Shown here piece by piece: positions 16,959 through 26,303 of a DNA stretch of 64,000 nucleotides (position 1 is the stretch's first letter; each line of letters starts with the position of its first letter). The stretch covers positions 310,001 through 374,000 of the forward strand of contig CAZJTZ010000001.1 of assembly GCA_964549105.1 (NCBI GenBank). Reading direction: 5' to 3'. The notes beneath the pieces were generated by a model, which saw only the letters and a program-made list of their open reading frames with translations, was not told the origin of the DNA and searched no databases. This stretch comes from Hydrogenedens sp964549105 (lineage in GTDB: Bacteria; Hydrogenedentota; Hydrogenedentia; Hydrogenedentales; Hydrogenedentaceae). The position numbers and the translations under genes were made by a program.

Positions 16959-18431
16959 TTACTCCTGACACTGTCTCTGCTCTTTTGCAAATTCTTGAAG
17001 TCGCTGATAAATAACCCAACTATTATTTCCCCGTTTTGTAATTTTTTCTATTGGAATACCTGTTTCTCTTGAAATAATTTTTAAAACTTTGTAAGTGCAG
17101 AAGGCTCCCTGACAACGACCCATACCAGCACGAGTATAAAATTTAATTCCGTCCAATGTAGTGTGCCCTTTTGAGATAGCCTCGATTATCTCTGCTTCGG
17201 AAACATTTTCACAACGACATACAATATGTCCATATTTCGGTTCTTTTTCTACAAGTTGTTCTAATTGTTCAAAAGTTAAATCACGGACTTTAATAGGATG
17301 AGTTAAGAAGGGGTCAAAATTTGTTTTCTCAACTAATCTTAAGCCTTCCTGCTTTAATACATCTTTTACATATTCTCCGATGGCAGGTGAAGCTGTTAAG
17401 CCTGGGGACTGAATCCCTGCTACCTGAATAAAATTAGGCTGTATATCTGAAGATTTAATATAGAAATCGTCTCCTTTTATTGTGGGTCTCAAACCTGCAA
17501 AAGAAGTGATAATTTCTCTACGGGAAATAGCAGGTACCATGTAGGTTGCTTGCATAAAAACGGTTTCCAAATTTTGTGCCGTCGTTTCCACATCACTTTT
17601 ATCCTCTGTCTCTATTGCGGTGGGTCCTACCATTAATGTCCCTTCAACCGTAGGTATAACTAATATTCCTTTGGTATGAGCACCTGGCACAGGGAAAATT
17701 ACATGGTTGGGTAAACCTCGGGCATTGCGTTGTAATAAAAATTCTTCGCCCTTTCGAGGAACAATCTTGAATGATTCTGCGTCAAAAGACTTCGAAACTT
17801 CATCAGCAAATAAGCCAGCGGCATTTACCACATATCTCGCTTTAATGACATCCCCATCTTTCGATTTTATAATCCAACAATCCTTTTCGCGTATTCCCTG
17901 TCCAACTGCGAACTGTGTCTTTACCTCTACTCCATTTTTCTGGGCTGATTCAACCAGGGCAAAAACATAACGATAAGGTTCAATAATTCCACCCGTAGGG
18001 GCAAAGAGTCCTCCAACCACATCCGGATTTAGTTGTGGCTCTAGACTAAGCATTCTTTCTCTACCACATATTTCCATACGAGGAACACCATTTGCCACAC
18101 CCTGAGAGTATAAATATTCAATCGTCTTCATCTCTTCTATACTAAATGCTGCAACAATAACGCCTACCCTTTTAAATGGAAATCCTAACTCATAATGTAA
18201 CTGGTCAAACATAAAATTTCCACGAATTTCCAATCGTGCTTTAAGAGAAGTTATCGGGTGATGGAATCCCGCATGAATAATCCCTGAATTGGCTTTTGTA
18301 ACACCGAACCCAACATCAACACATTTTTCTAAAAGGGCTACAGAAACTTCATAAGCAGATAATCTACGGGCAATAGACGCACCACAACATCCTGCACCAA
18401 TAATTGCAATATCATAAATCTTATTATTCAT
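16959..18431 (-). CDS. GlpA-like FAD-dependent glycerol-3-phosphate dehydrogenase with C-terminal [2Fe-2S] domain
   Basis: This is a 490-residue DAO-family flavoenzyme that probably oxidises glycerol-3-phosphate or a related 2-hydroxyacid. The N-terminal IIGAGCCGASIARRLS binds FAD, and VTKANSGIIHAGFHH is the flavin-region motif typical of the GlpA/LhgO group. The C-terminal part carries a BFD-like [2Fe-2S] cysteine set in VCRCENVSEAEI and GMGRCQGAFC. The gene is first in the operon with the FAD oxidoreductase and DUF1667 genes, an arrangement known for glycerol-3-phosphate dehydrogenase-like systems. No glycerol kinase or transporter is nearby, so the substrate is inferred only from family. 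Confidence 0.87.
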   Translation of the reverse strand: MNNKIYDIAIIGAGCCGASIARRLSAYEVSVALLEKCVDVGFGVTKANSGIIHAGFHHPITSLKARLEIRGNFMFDQLHYELGFPFKRVGVIVAAFSIEEMKTIEYLYSQGVANGVPRMEICGRERMLSLEPQLNPDVVGGLFAPTGGIIEPYRYVFALVESAQKNGVEVKTQFAVGQGIREKDCWIIKSKDGDVIKARYVVNAAGLFADEVSKSFDAESFKIVPRKGEEFLLQRNARGLPNHVIFPVPGAHTKGILVIPTVEGTLMVGPTAIETEDKSDVETTAQNLETVFMQATYMVPAISRREIITSFAGLRPTIKGDDFYIKSSDIQPNFIQVAGIQSPGLTASPAIGEYVKDVLKQEGLRLVEKTNFDPFLTHPIKVRDLTFEQLEQLVEKEPKYGHIVCRCENVSEAEIIEAISKGHTTLDGIKFYTRAGMGRCQGAFCTYKVLKIISRETGIPIEKITKRGNNSWVIYQRLQEFAKEQRQCQE

Positions 18432-18502
18432 TGTTATCCCTGTTTTTATCGTATTCCTTTTAACAAAAATAATTACAGTATAAAATATAACAATTAAATA
18501 TT

Positions 18503-19525
18503 CTACTTCGCCAAATAACGGGAATAAGAAATTAGTTCTTCTAATTTTCTAATTGCATTTCCCGAATCAATAGATTCTTCAGCAAGTTCCATCGCATCCT
18601 TCCAATCAGAAGTTTTTCCACTTGCAAGAATTGCAAAAGCAGAGTTCAACAAAACAGAATCTCTATATGGAGATTTTTCTCCTGACAAAACGCTTCGAAT
18701 AATTTCCGCATTTTTTTTAACTGTTCCACCTTTGATTTCGTCTATAGAATGTCTCTCTATTCCATAGTTTTCAGGTAAAACCTGATAATATTTGATATCC
18801 CCTTCTGAAACCTCGTAAATTTCTGTTTTACCCGAAGGACTTATTTCATCAATTCCATCACTGCCCCAAACGACAAAACCTCTTTTAATCCCCAGCCGCT
18901 GCAAGGCTTTTGCCACAGGGGCTAAGAATTCTCTTGCAAAAACACCTATGATTTGTCCATCCAATAAAGCAGGGTTAGATAATGGTCCCAATAAATTAAA
19001 TACAGTAGGGAAAGGCAATTCAGAACGAATTTTTGCCACATTTTCCATCGCAGGATGAAATTTTCGAGCAAATAGGAAACCTATTCCAACCTCATGTAGA
19101 CAGGCTAAAACTTTTTCTGGGGGCAAATCAATAACGGCACCTAAGTATTCAAGGACATCTGCGCTACCGCAAGAACTGGTTGCACTTCGGTTTCCGTGCT
19201 TTGCCACATAAATACCTGCACCCGCACATACAAAAGCGGTTGTTGTTGAAATATTAAAAGTCCCTTTTCTATCTCCCCCTGTTCCGCAAGTATCAATAAC
19301 GGGATGTTTTTCTACGGGAAGTTGTAAAGCAAATCTACGCATAGCCTTTGCAAGACCGGCTAATTCTTCTCCCTGCAAAGGACGGAGTGCAAGTGCTGAA
19401 AGGAACGAACTTGTAAGGATTTCGGAAGCGGTACCTTCCATAATTTCAGAGAGCGCAAAGTCCGAATCTTCAAGACTAAGTTTTTCTCCTTGCATAATTT
19501 TTTTCACTACTTTAGGAAGAAACAT
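18503..19525 (-). CDS. trpD: Anthranilate phosphoribosyltransferase
   Basis: TrpD joins anthranilate and PRPP to give phosphoribosylanthranilate in tryptophan synthesis. The 340-residue sequence shows the PRPP-binding loop DTCGTGGD (78-85) with GTFNISTTTAFV, the KHGNRSATSSCGSADVLE block (109-126), and RKFHPAMENVAKIRSELPFP. These are all conserved in the enzyme. No other trp genes flank it, so the tryptophan pathway is dispersed in this genome. It lies 36 bp upstream of nothing related: the GH29 gene precedes it on the same strand with a 36-bp gap. Confidence 0.95.
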   Translation of the reverse strand: MFLPKVVKKIMQGEKLSLEDSDFALSEIMEGTASEILTSSFLSALALRPLQGEELAGLAKAMRRFALQLPVEKHPVIDTCGTGGDRKGTFNISTTTAFVCAGAGIYVAKHGNRSATSSCGSADVLEYLGAVIDLPPEKVLACLHEVGIGFLFARKFHPAMENVAKIRSELPFPTVFNLLGPLSNPALLDGQIIGVFAREFLAPVAKALQRLGIKRGFVVWGSDGIDEISPSGKTEIYEVSEGDIKYYQVLPENYGIERHSIDEIKGGTVKKNAEIIRSVLSGEKSPYRDSVLLNSAFAILASGKTSDWKDAMELAEESIDSGNAIRKLEELISYSRYLAK

Positions 19526-19561
19526 TTATCTACACCATTAATTTTTAATTTATTTTTATTG

Positions 19562-20926
19562 TTATGGAATTTTTAAATCTTTTTGTGATGAATAGTATAT
19601 GCCTACAAAATCCAGCGTTGGGCAAACAAGTGCTTTATCAATTTCTATTTTTATTTCACTCGTTTTTTGCTCAGGAATGCAGTGAATCCTTTTATATCCA
19701 ATTGTTGTCCCTGAACTTACTTTCTTCCAATCACTTTTATCCTTTATCCAGATAGAATGTTCTTCGACCCTTTGTCCAAGGACAATCTGTTCTTTAATAA
19801 TAACACGGTCAAACACAATGGGTGAAGCAAATTTCAATGTTATATATCCTGTAGAAAGGGTATCGTCTGTTGCCCAATATTTTTCATCGTTTTCTTCTAA
19901 ACACATTTCAGGAGAAAACTCTTGTGCATTACCTCGGATATTGCTGGCACTCCATTCTGCTTGTTTCGCAAGATTTGTTTTGAATGTCTCTTCTAATACA
20001 GAATGCCATTCTAACAATCTATCCACATCAGATTGTGGCAAGTGCCCCGAACGGTCAGGGGAAACATTCAATAACAAAACGGAACCCCTACCTACCGAAT
20101 GATAATAAATTTTTAATAATTGATTCAAGGGTAGCAGTTCTTTTTCCCCATTGGTATGATAAAACCATTGTCCTTTGCGAATAGGAACATCACATTCGGC
20201 AGGCCACCAAACTTTTTTCCCATCTCTTTCCTGAACATTCCATAGCGTTTCTGGAGCCAGACCATCCTCGTTCCCGACCCATCGAATATCCGGACCACAA
20301 ATAGCAATTAGAGCATCAGGCTGTAGTTCCCGAATAAGTTGGTAATATCCGTTCCAATCGTATATATGACCTTTTGTTCCTGCCCCATCAAACCATACCT
20401 CAAAGATAGCCCCATAATTTGTTAAAAGTTCTCGTAAAAGGTTTTTAAAATATATATCATACGCAGTATTGTCATTATATCGCGGTTCATGACGGTCCCA
20501 TGGAGACAAATAAAATCCGAAGTAAATCCCTGCTTCCTTACACGCTTCTGAAACTCCTTTCACAACATCACCCTGTCCGTTTTTCCAGGGGGAAAGTCGG
20601 ACACAATAATCAGTATGCTTCGTAGGATATAGAACAAAACCGTCATGATGTTTTGCCGTCAGGATTAAATAACGCATACCTACTTTTTTAGCCACTTCTG
20701 CCCATTGTTGAGGATTAAAATCAGTAGGATTAAAACTCTCAGCAGGTTTTGTCCCATCTGTCCATTCTTCATTGTGAAATGTATTTATCCCAAAATGACA
20801 GAACATACCCATTTCTTGTTGGTGCCAGATGAGTTGTTGTGATGTAGGTATAGGATACAAAGGTGTCGGTGGAGTTACCCCAAACATATTTATAGCAATA
20901 AAACCAATCAACACAATTAGATTCAT
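19562..20926 (-). CDS. Secreted alpha-L-fucosidase, GH29 family
   Basis: This is a 454-residue glycoside hydrolase. A short signal peptide (about 1-18) is followed by the GH29 barrel, with GMFCHFGINTF at 40-50, YLILTAKHHDGFVLYPTKHT at about 86-105, and the putative catalytic nucleophile Asp180 in FEVWFDGAG. The C-terminal 110 residues (WATDDTLSTGYITLKFASP onward) form a discoidin-like beta-sandwich that may bind carbohydrate. The expected role is removal of alpha-linked fucose from glycans outside the cytoplasm. No transporter or fucose catabolic genes are adjacent. The response regulator gene ends 17 bp upstream on the same strand. Confidence 0.9.
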   Translation of the reverse strand: MNLIVLIGFIAINMFGVTPPTPLYPIPTSQQLIWHQQEMGMFCHFGINTFHNEEWTDGTKPAESFNPTDFNPQQWAEVAKKVGMRYLILTAKHHDGFVLYPTKHTDYCVRLSPWKNGQGDVVKGVSEACKEAGIYFGFYLSPWDRHEPRYNDNTAYDIYFKNLLRELLTNYGAIFEVWFDGAGTKGHIYDWNGYYQLIRELQPDALIAICGPDIRWVGNEDGLAPETLWNVQERDGKKVWWPAECDVPIRKGQWFYHTNGEKELLPLNQLLKIYYHSVGRGSVLLLNVSPDRSGHLPQSDVDRLLEWHSVLEETFKTNLAKQAEWSASNIRGNAQEFSPEMCLEENDEKYWATDDTLSTGYITLKFASPIVFDRVIIKEQIVLGQRVEEHSIWIKDKSDWKKVSSGTTIGYKRIHCIPEQKTSEIKIEIDKALVCPTLDFVGIYYSSQKDLKIP

Positions 20927-20942
20927 TTCTTTCCCTTTTACT

Positions 20943-21851
20943 TTATTTGATGTTCCTTCTATCTATTAATATTCCATTTATAATTTGCGACCTACATTGC
21001 GCATGTAAATGTTTTAACGAGTCAAACACTGATTGTGGTGATAATGTCGAAGTAGGACTACAATGTAGACCACACAGATATTGGCTAAGAAGTGGCTCCC
21101 TTTTATCTTTTAAATTTTCCGAAGTTAACTGGTAACTTGAATATATTTCTGGTAATAATTTTTCCCATGATTGTTTTAAATCTTTTAAAAATGATTCTAA
21201 ATCTTTAGGAGGAATCATTAATATAAAATGACCCTTACCAATGTGTCCTAACTGATAATTTTTACCAAAATAACCAGTTGCTATTGCTTTTATGTGTTTA
21301 ACAAAAATATTAATTATTTTCAAAACATCGGATTCAGAAATAACATTCTGTAAAGAAGGAAACCTTGTTAACTCAATATAGACTAGGCCAAAACTTTGAC
21401 GAAGTAGAATGGCTCTTTGTAATTCTAATCTTATAAAGCGAACTGTTCCAATACCGGTGGAAGAATCAATAAGTGTATTGTTTTGCTGAGAAGCAATCAA
21501 GGCATTTAGTCGAGATGAAAGTAATGGCATTGAAATAGGCTTTACGATATAGTCATCTCCACCTTGTGAAAAACCATGCTCTAATTCCTCCCGGTCTTTC
21601 ATCGCAGACATAAAAATAATACCCGTATTATAGACATCTCTGTCAATACGAATACGCCTGCAAAGTTCAAACCCGGATACTCGTGGCATCATTATATCTA
21701 ACAAAATAATAGGAATTTTTTCCTTCTTAATCGTTTCTATAACCTGTTCTGGAGCAGTCAGAACAAAACACTGATATTTTTGCTTTTCAAGAACATGTGC
21801 CAATTGAACAGCGAAATCGGCATCATCATCAACAATAAGTAACTTTGTCAA
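20943..21851 (-). CDS. Response regulator with degenerate GGDEF-like output domain
   Basis: This is a 302-residue protein. The receiver domain (1-120) has the acidic pocket DDD at 8-10, phosphoacceptor Asp52 in LLDIMMPRVSG, the Thr/Ser position in FMSAMKD, and Lys in IVKPIS. The C-terminal half has the diguanylate-cyclase topology (SSTGIGTVRFIRLELQRAIL onward), but the GG[DE]EF signature reads GKGHF within LGHIGKGHFIL, so cyclic-di-GMP synthesis is not expected. It may instead bind nucleotide or partners. Upstream 166 bp separate it divergently from the TPR membrane protein, and the NtrB/NtrC pair lies 3-6 kb away. No cognate kinase is adjacent. Confidence 0.8.
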   Translation of the reverse strand: MTKLLIVDDDADFAVQLAHVLEKQKYQCFVLTAPEQVIETIKKEKIPIILLDIMMPRVSGFELCRRIRIDRDVYNTGIIFMSAMKDREELEHGFSQGGDDYIVKPISMPLLSSRLNALIASQQNNTLIDSSTGIGTVRFIRLELQRAILLRQSFGLVYIELTRFPSLQNVISESDVLKIINIFVKHIKAIATGYFGKNYQLGHIGKGHFILMIPPKDLESFLKDLKQSWEKLLPEIYSSYQLTSENLKDKREPLLSQYLCGLHCSPTSTLSPQSVFDSLKHLHAQCRSQIINGILIDRRNIK

Positions 21852-22017
21852 GTTATAAGTCCCGCTTTTATGTATTTTATTAAAACATAGATTATTAACT
21901 AATATTATTTTATTTAAAATTAAGACAGTTGAACAACTCGCAGGTAGATTTATTTTTGTATAATATCTAATAATATAATTTATATTAAGAATAGGAGAAA
22001 TAGTTAAAGATTAATCC

Positions 22018-24630
22018 ATGAATGAAGAAGATAAAAGTAAAGACATAAAAGATGAAGAACAAGTAATAAGTGAATATAAGGAAAAAGTTCTTCAAGTTTT
22101 AAACCCAGAAGATAATAATTTAGATAAAAGCCACTGGGATTCTCCTGTTAAATCAGACACATCTGAAAAACAATCTCCTGAAACCCAGGAAGGAGAAATT
22201 TTAGACCAATCTGTTATAGATTCTCTATTTCAAAGCAATCAAAAGGATGGGGGCTCTGAACAGAAAAGCCAGGTTCAGGAAGAGAAATCTCAATCAACAA
22301 CACAATCCAAAGAGGAAATTCTTCCCGATTTAGGACAAAAAGTTGTTGCTCCCCCTAAAAAACAAAATTCCGAAGTAGCACTCCTCAGCCAAGACGAAAT
22401 AGAAGCATTAATCGAGTTGGCACAGAAAGAAGATAAAGAACGTCAGAAGAAAAAACAGGAAATATTAGAACATCTTGAAACCTCAACACAATTGACGGCT
22501 CCAATAAAATCTCAATTAAAACCAAAGATTAATTTAAAAAAATATCTAATACCTATCACTTTAAGTTTAATATTAGGATTAGCAAGTGGTTTGGGGACTT
22601 ATGTTTATCTTATGAGAAATAGAATAGCGATTCCTGAAGAGGTAAGACCCACATATAGCAAGGATATATCTGCTGCAAAAGAATACGCCCAAATTTTAAT
22701 AGAGGATAAACAATATTTTAGTGCAATATCTGTTCTAGAAGATGCTTTAAAAAATGACACAAAACCTTCCGCAGATAGAATAGACGCTCAATTTCTTCTT
22801 ATAAAAGCAAAATATCTTTCAGGAAAAATAACACCGGATTCAAGTGAATTTCAGGAACTCATATCTGACATGGAATCAGCAGTAAAAGAAAATCCTACCC
22901 ATCCCATGGCTCCTCTTATTCTTTTTTGGAAAGGAAGGCTACATGAGGAAGACCATTTCCCTTATCCTGCAATAGACGCTTATGAGCGTATTATTCGGAA
23001 TTATCCACAATTCGAAGCAAAAGATGAGGTGCTGTTTGCTCTAAGCCGACTCGAATTGCGAATGAATAATACAGTTAAATCGGTACAATGGGCACAACAA
23101 TTAATAAAGGAATTCCCTGCATCTCGTTATGTATTGAGAGCAAGGTTTAATATTGCTGAGGCCTATAGAATAACAGGATTGATGGAAGATGCAAGAACAC
23201 TATATATACGAATTGTAGATACGGCTCCCGACACTGAGATAGCCTCTCTTGCTATATTACGCCTATCAGAGATGGCATATAATCAGGGTAGATATGAGCA
23301 AGCATTAGTTCAATTGGAAACGAAGTTAAAGCACATCAAACAGTTTCAATACAATGATGAGGCTTATCTTTTATTAGCAAAAACTTATAGGGCTCTTGGG
23401 AAATTAGAAGAAGCAAAAACAACGCTACAGGATTTATTAGTGTTTTTTCCTAATTCCAGGGTCCATCCTCAGGCATGGATAGAGTTGAGCCAGATTTTCT
23501 ATGCTCTAGGGAATAAGGAAAAAGCATTTCAAACTGCGAATGAAGCCTCTCTTCTCTACCCAAATCATCCCGAAGTGCTGGCAAACAAAGCCGATTTCCT
23601 TGCGCTACAAGGTAACACTTTCGCTTCTGCGGTTGCCTACCTTGAAGCAGAAAAGAACGGAGGAACGAATCCTTCCTACTTGTTAAAAGCAGGACAACTT
23701 TTAGTTTTATGCTCCCAATTAAATGAAGCCGTGACTACATTTGAGAAATTAAAGGACCGATACTACGGTACGAAGGAAGCACTATTAGGAAGTATTGACC
23801 GGGCTAAATGCCTATATAAATTAGGTAAAATTCCTCTGGCTATCTCTGAACTTGAAGACTTGAAAAAACTTACCCCTTCCACTGATTCGGAATACAAAAA
23901 CATACTAAAAAATTTGGCTTCTATGTATCATGAACTCGGGCTTAAAGAAGCGGCTGTGGAAACCGCAAGTGAATGGTTCCAGATGGAAGATAATCCAGAA
24001 GAAAAAATAGAAGCAGGTCTTATTCTCCTCAACAATGATAAAACAGAAATGGTTTATTCAAGTCTTAAAAATATTGATTTATCCCCTGTGAATAGAGAAA
24101 AGGCTCATAACTTTCTTTATTCCTTATCTAAAAAACTATTAGATAAAAATCCACCTGAAGGATTATCCCTCATTGAACAAGTTTATTATCAATATCCAGA
24201 ATATCGGACACCCGAACTCCGATACTCTTTGTCCGAAGCATATATAAAAACGGAACGAACCACTTCTGCCCGTCGGATTATTCAAGACTGGGAAAATGAA
24301 GTTGGAACGAGCGAAGAGTCCGTGCGCGGTCTCATAGACGCAGAAATTATGTGGGGTGATTATATGTTTGAAATGAAAGAGTGGGATACAGCATCCAGTG
24401 CCTACAAAACAGCCATTCAAATTTCACAGATAAAAGGCACTCCCTTACAGGGGGTAAAATATCCTATTGAATGGGCAAAATATCAATATGCAAACATACT
24501 TGTTGAAAAAACTAATTTTGAAGAAGCATTAAAAATACTTGAAGAAATTGCAAATTCAAATTCATCCATTTCTTCTATGGCACAATTAAAAATAGAACAG
24601 ATAAAACTTGAAATGCTTGCAATGAAATAA
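22018..24630 (+). CDS. Membrane-anchored TPR protein with FliM-like N-terminal peptides
   Basis: This is an 870-residue protein of unknown function. Residues 1-170 are charged and disordered. They contain two short helical motifs, ILDQSVIDSLF (61-71) and LLSQDEIEALI (122-132), which resemble the FliM N-terminal peptide (consensus LSQ.EIDALL) that docks phospho-CheY. A single membrane helix spans about 175-198 (IPITLSLILGLASGLGTYVY), so the N-terminus should be cytoplasmic. The rest, 205-870, is a periplasmic TPR array with repeats resembling YbgF/BamD-type tetratricopeptides. It precedes a coiled-coil gene and an NtrB/NtrC pair on the same strand by 11 bp, suggesting one operon. Confidence 0.82.
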   Translation: MNEEDKSKDIKDEEQVISEYKEKVLQVLNPEDNNLDKSHWDSPVKSDTSEKQSPETQEGEILDQSVIDSLFQSNQKDGGSEQKSQVQEEKSQSTTQSKEEILPDLGQKVVAPPKKQNSEVALLSQDEIEALIELAQKEDKERQKKKQEILEHLETSTQLTAPIKSQLKPKINLKKYLIPITLSLILGLASGLGTYVYLMRNRIAIPEEVRPTYSKDISAAKEYAQILIEDKQYFSAISVLEDALKNDTKPSADRIDAQFLLIKAKYLSGKITPDSSEFQELISDMESAVKENPTHPMAPLILFWKGRLHEEDHFPYPAIDAYERIIRNYPQFEAKDEVLFALSRLELRMNNTVKSVQWAQQLIKEFPASRYVLRARFNIAEAYRITGLMEDARTLYIRIVDTAPDTEIASLAILRLSEMAYNQGRYEQALVQLETKLKHIKQFQYNDEAYLLLAKTYRALGKLEEAKTTLQDLLVFFPNSRVHPQAWIELSQIFYALGNKEKAFQTANEASLLYPNHPEVLANKADFLALQGNTFASAVAYLEAEKNGGTNPSYLLKAGQLLVLCSQLNEAVTTFEKLKDRYYGTKEALLGSIDRAKCLYKLGKIPLAISELEDLKKLTPSTDSEYKNILKNLASMYHELGLKEAAVETASEWFQMEDNPEEKIEAGLILLNNDKTEMVYSSLKNIDLSPVNREKAHNFLYSLSKKLLDKNPPEGLSLIEQVYYQYPEYRTPELRYSLSEAYIKTERTTSARRIIQDWENEVGTSEESVRGLIDAEIMWGDYMFEMKEWDTASSAYKTAIQISQIKGTPLQGVKYPIEWAKYQYANILVEKTNFEEALKILEEIANSNSSISSMAQLKIEQIKLEMLAMK

Positions 24631-24641
24631 GGGAACACAAA

Positions 24642-25085
24642 ATGCCATCTTCCAAAGAACAAAAAATTAAAAAATTTAATTATTGGGCACAGCGTCAAAT
24701 TAAGTGGTTAGAATCACAAATTACAACTGCAGAAAAATTAAAATCTACTTTACAACAAAAACCTATTGACGAAATAGAGTCACTTGTGAGCCAACATGCA
24801 AGCCAGAGTAAGCAATTAGATACATTGATTAAGGAATACGATATTATTAAAAAAGAATTACAACAAAAAGAGCCCCATTACCAGCCTGACGCCGAAATTA
24901 TATCTACTATAAAAAAATTGATTGAAGATTTAATAAAAATTAACAATGAAGTTTACCAGATTATTTTAAAACAACAAGAAAAACTCCAAAAAGAAATGGA
25001 ATCATTTTTCCCCTTAAAAAATCGATTTAATGGCTACAATTCACAAGATAAAACAAAATCAGAAAATTTGAATTATGATATCTAA
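24642..25085 (+). CDS. Small coiled-coil protein, possibly FlgN-like
   Basis: This is a 147-residue, strongly helical protein rich in Lys, Glu and Gln, with no signal peptide. Heptad-like hydrophobics run through about 18-65 (LESQITTAEKLKSTLQ onward) and 88-125, separated by a Pro-containing hinge at HYQPD. The size and two-helix layout resemble FlgN-type export chaperones, but sequence identity is too weak to assign. The gene follows the TPR protein by 11 bp and overlaps the histidine kinase start by 11 bp. It is probably co-translated with the kinase and may regulate or scaffold it. Confidence 0.65.
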   Translation: MPSSKEQKIKKFNYWAQRQIKWLESQITTAEKLKSTLQQKPIDEIESLVSQHASQSKQLDTLIKEYDIIKKELQQKEPHYQPDAEIISTIKKLIEDLIKINNEVYQIILKQQEKLQKEMESFFPLKNRFNGYNSQDKTKSENLNYDI

Positions 25086-26271
25086 ACAAAAAAATAAAAT
25101 GGTTTCTATCTCCCAGGAAGATTTAGAAAACCTGACAAAAGCATTAGAAGAATTTAATCGAACCAGTAAATCATGGGAGCAAGCCTATTCCTTATTGCAA
25201 AAACAAATTGCAGAATTAAATAGCGAATTGGAGTGGAAAAACAGCGAATTGGCAATGACCTCTGAATATTTAAGCAATTTACTGGAATCCATTTCAGATG
25301 GGGTTATTGCTGTGGATTTGAATGATATAATAAATCGCTTTAATCGTTCGGCTACTATAATCTCTGGATATAAATCTTCCGAAGTAATTGGGAAAACCTT
25401 TTCTGAAATTTTTCATCGTCCCTTTTTGATTACAGACAGTGATGAAAATACTTATCAACTCCAAACAAAGACAGGAAGACTCATACCTATAACTGAGCGC
25501 GATTCCCTTATCACAGATGCACAGGGTGAAATTATAGGACGGGTAAAGGTCTTTCAAGATTTGAGTGAAATACTTGAACTGAGAGCACATATCCAGCACA
25601 AAGAACGATTGGCTGTGATTGGAGAAATGGCTGCAACCATAGCCCATGAAATTCGGAATCCATTAGGAGGTATTCGAGGATTTACCTCATTTCTGGCACA
25701 AGACCTTTCCTCAGATGACCCGCGCCAGAGGTTTGTGAAAAAAATAATGCAGGGAATACAGTCTCTAGAACATATTATTAATGACCTATTAGAATACACA
25801 CGCCCCATAGAGTTAAAACGAGAGAAAAAACCTTTATCAGAATTAATAGGTGCAAGTTTAGAATTTATCTCCTACGACAAAAAAAAGATTGTAATACTGG
25901 TGCGGTGCTCACCCAAAATTATAATAGATTTAGATTTTGCTCGTATGAAACAGGTAATATCAAACATTGTTCTGAACTCCATTCAAAGTATTAACGATAA
26001 AGGAGAAATACAAATAATTGGGGAAGTGGAAGACAAGTTTGCAAGGATAGAAATCAAAGATAACGGCTGCGGAATAAAACCTGAAATATTACCTAAAATT
26101 TTTTCTCCTTTTACAACTACTAAAGAAAAAGGCACAGGTTTGGGATTAGCCCTCTGTGCTAAAATTATTGAAGCCCATGGGGGACAAATTAAAGCAGACA
26201 GCACGGTGGGTGTTGGAACTAAAGTAACAATATGGATACCGATTGAAGCAGATTTTCAAAATAATAGATAA
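25075..26271 (+). CDS. PAS-domain sensor histidine kinase (NtrB/FlrB type)
   Basis: This is a 398-residue soluble kinase. A coiled coil (about 10-62) is followed by a PAS domain (about 65-165; SISDGVIAVDLNDIINRFN) and a HisKA dimerisation helix with the phosphoacceptor His191 in TIAHEIRNPLGGIRGF. The HATPase domain has the N box NIVLNSIQSI, the G1 box DNGCGI, and the G2 box GTGLGLALC. No transmembrane segment is present, so it senses a cytoplasmic signal or partner. The cognate regulator follows 32 bp downstream. The start overlaps the preceding coiled-coil gene; an alternative start is Met9. Confidence 0.92.
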   Translation: MISKQKNKMVSISQEDLENLTKALEEFNRTSKSWEQAYSLLQKQIAELNSELEWKNSELAMTSEYLSNLLESISDGVIAVDLNDIINRFNRSATIISGYKSSEVIGKTFSEIFHRPFLITDSDENTYQLQTKTGRLIPITERDSLITDAQGEIIGRVKVFQDLSEILELRAHIQHKERLAVIGEMAATIAHEIRNPLGGIRGFTSFLAQDLSSDDPRQRFVKKIMQGIQSLEHIINDLLEYTRPIELKREKKPLSELIGASLEFISYDKKKIVILVRCSPKIIIDLDFARMKQVISNIVLNSIQSINDKGEIQIIGEVEDKFARIEIKDNGCGIKPEILPKIFSPFTTTKEKGTGLGLALCAKIIEAHGGQIKADSTVGVGTKVTIWIPIEADFQNNR

Positions 26272-26303
26272 ATCAAGATTGAGCACTGGCTAAGGGAAGA
26301 AGC

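Noticed and set aside
21959..21964. TATAAT box upstream of the TPR membrane protein gene
   Set aside because: The nearest -35-like TTGAAC is 24 bp away, too far, and TATAAT is common in this AT-rich sequence.
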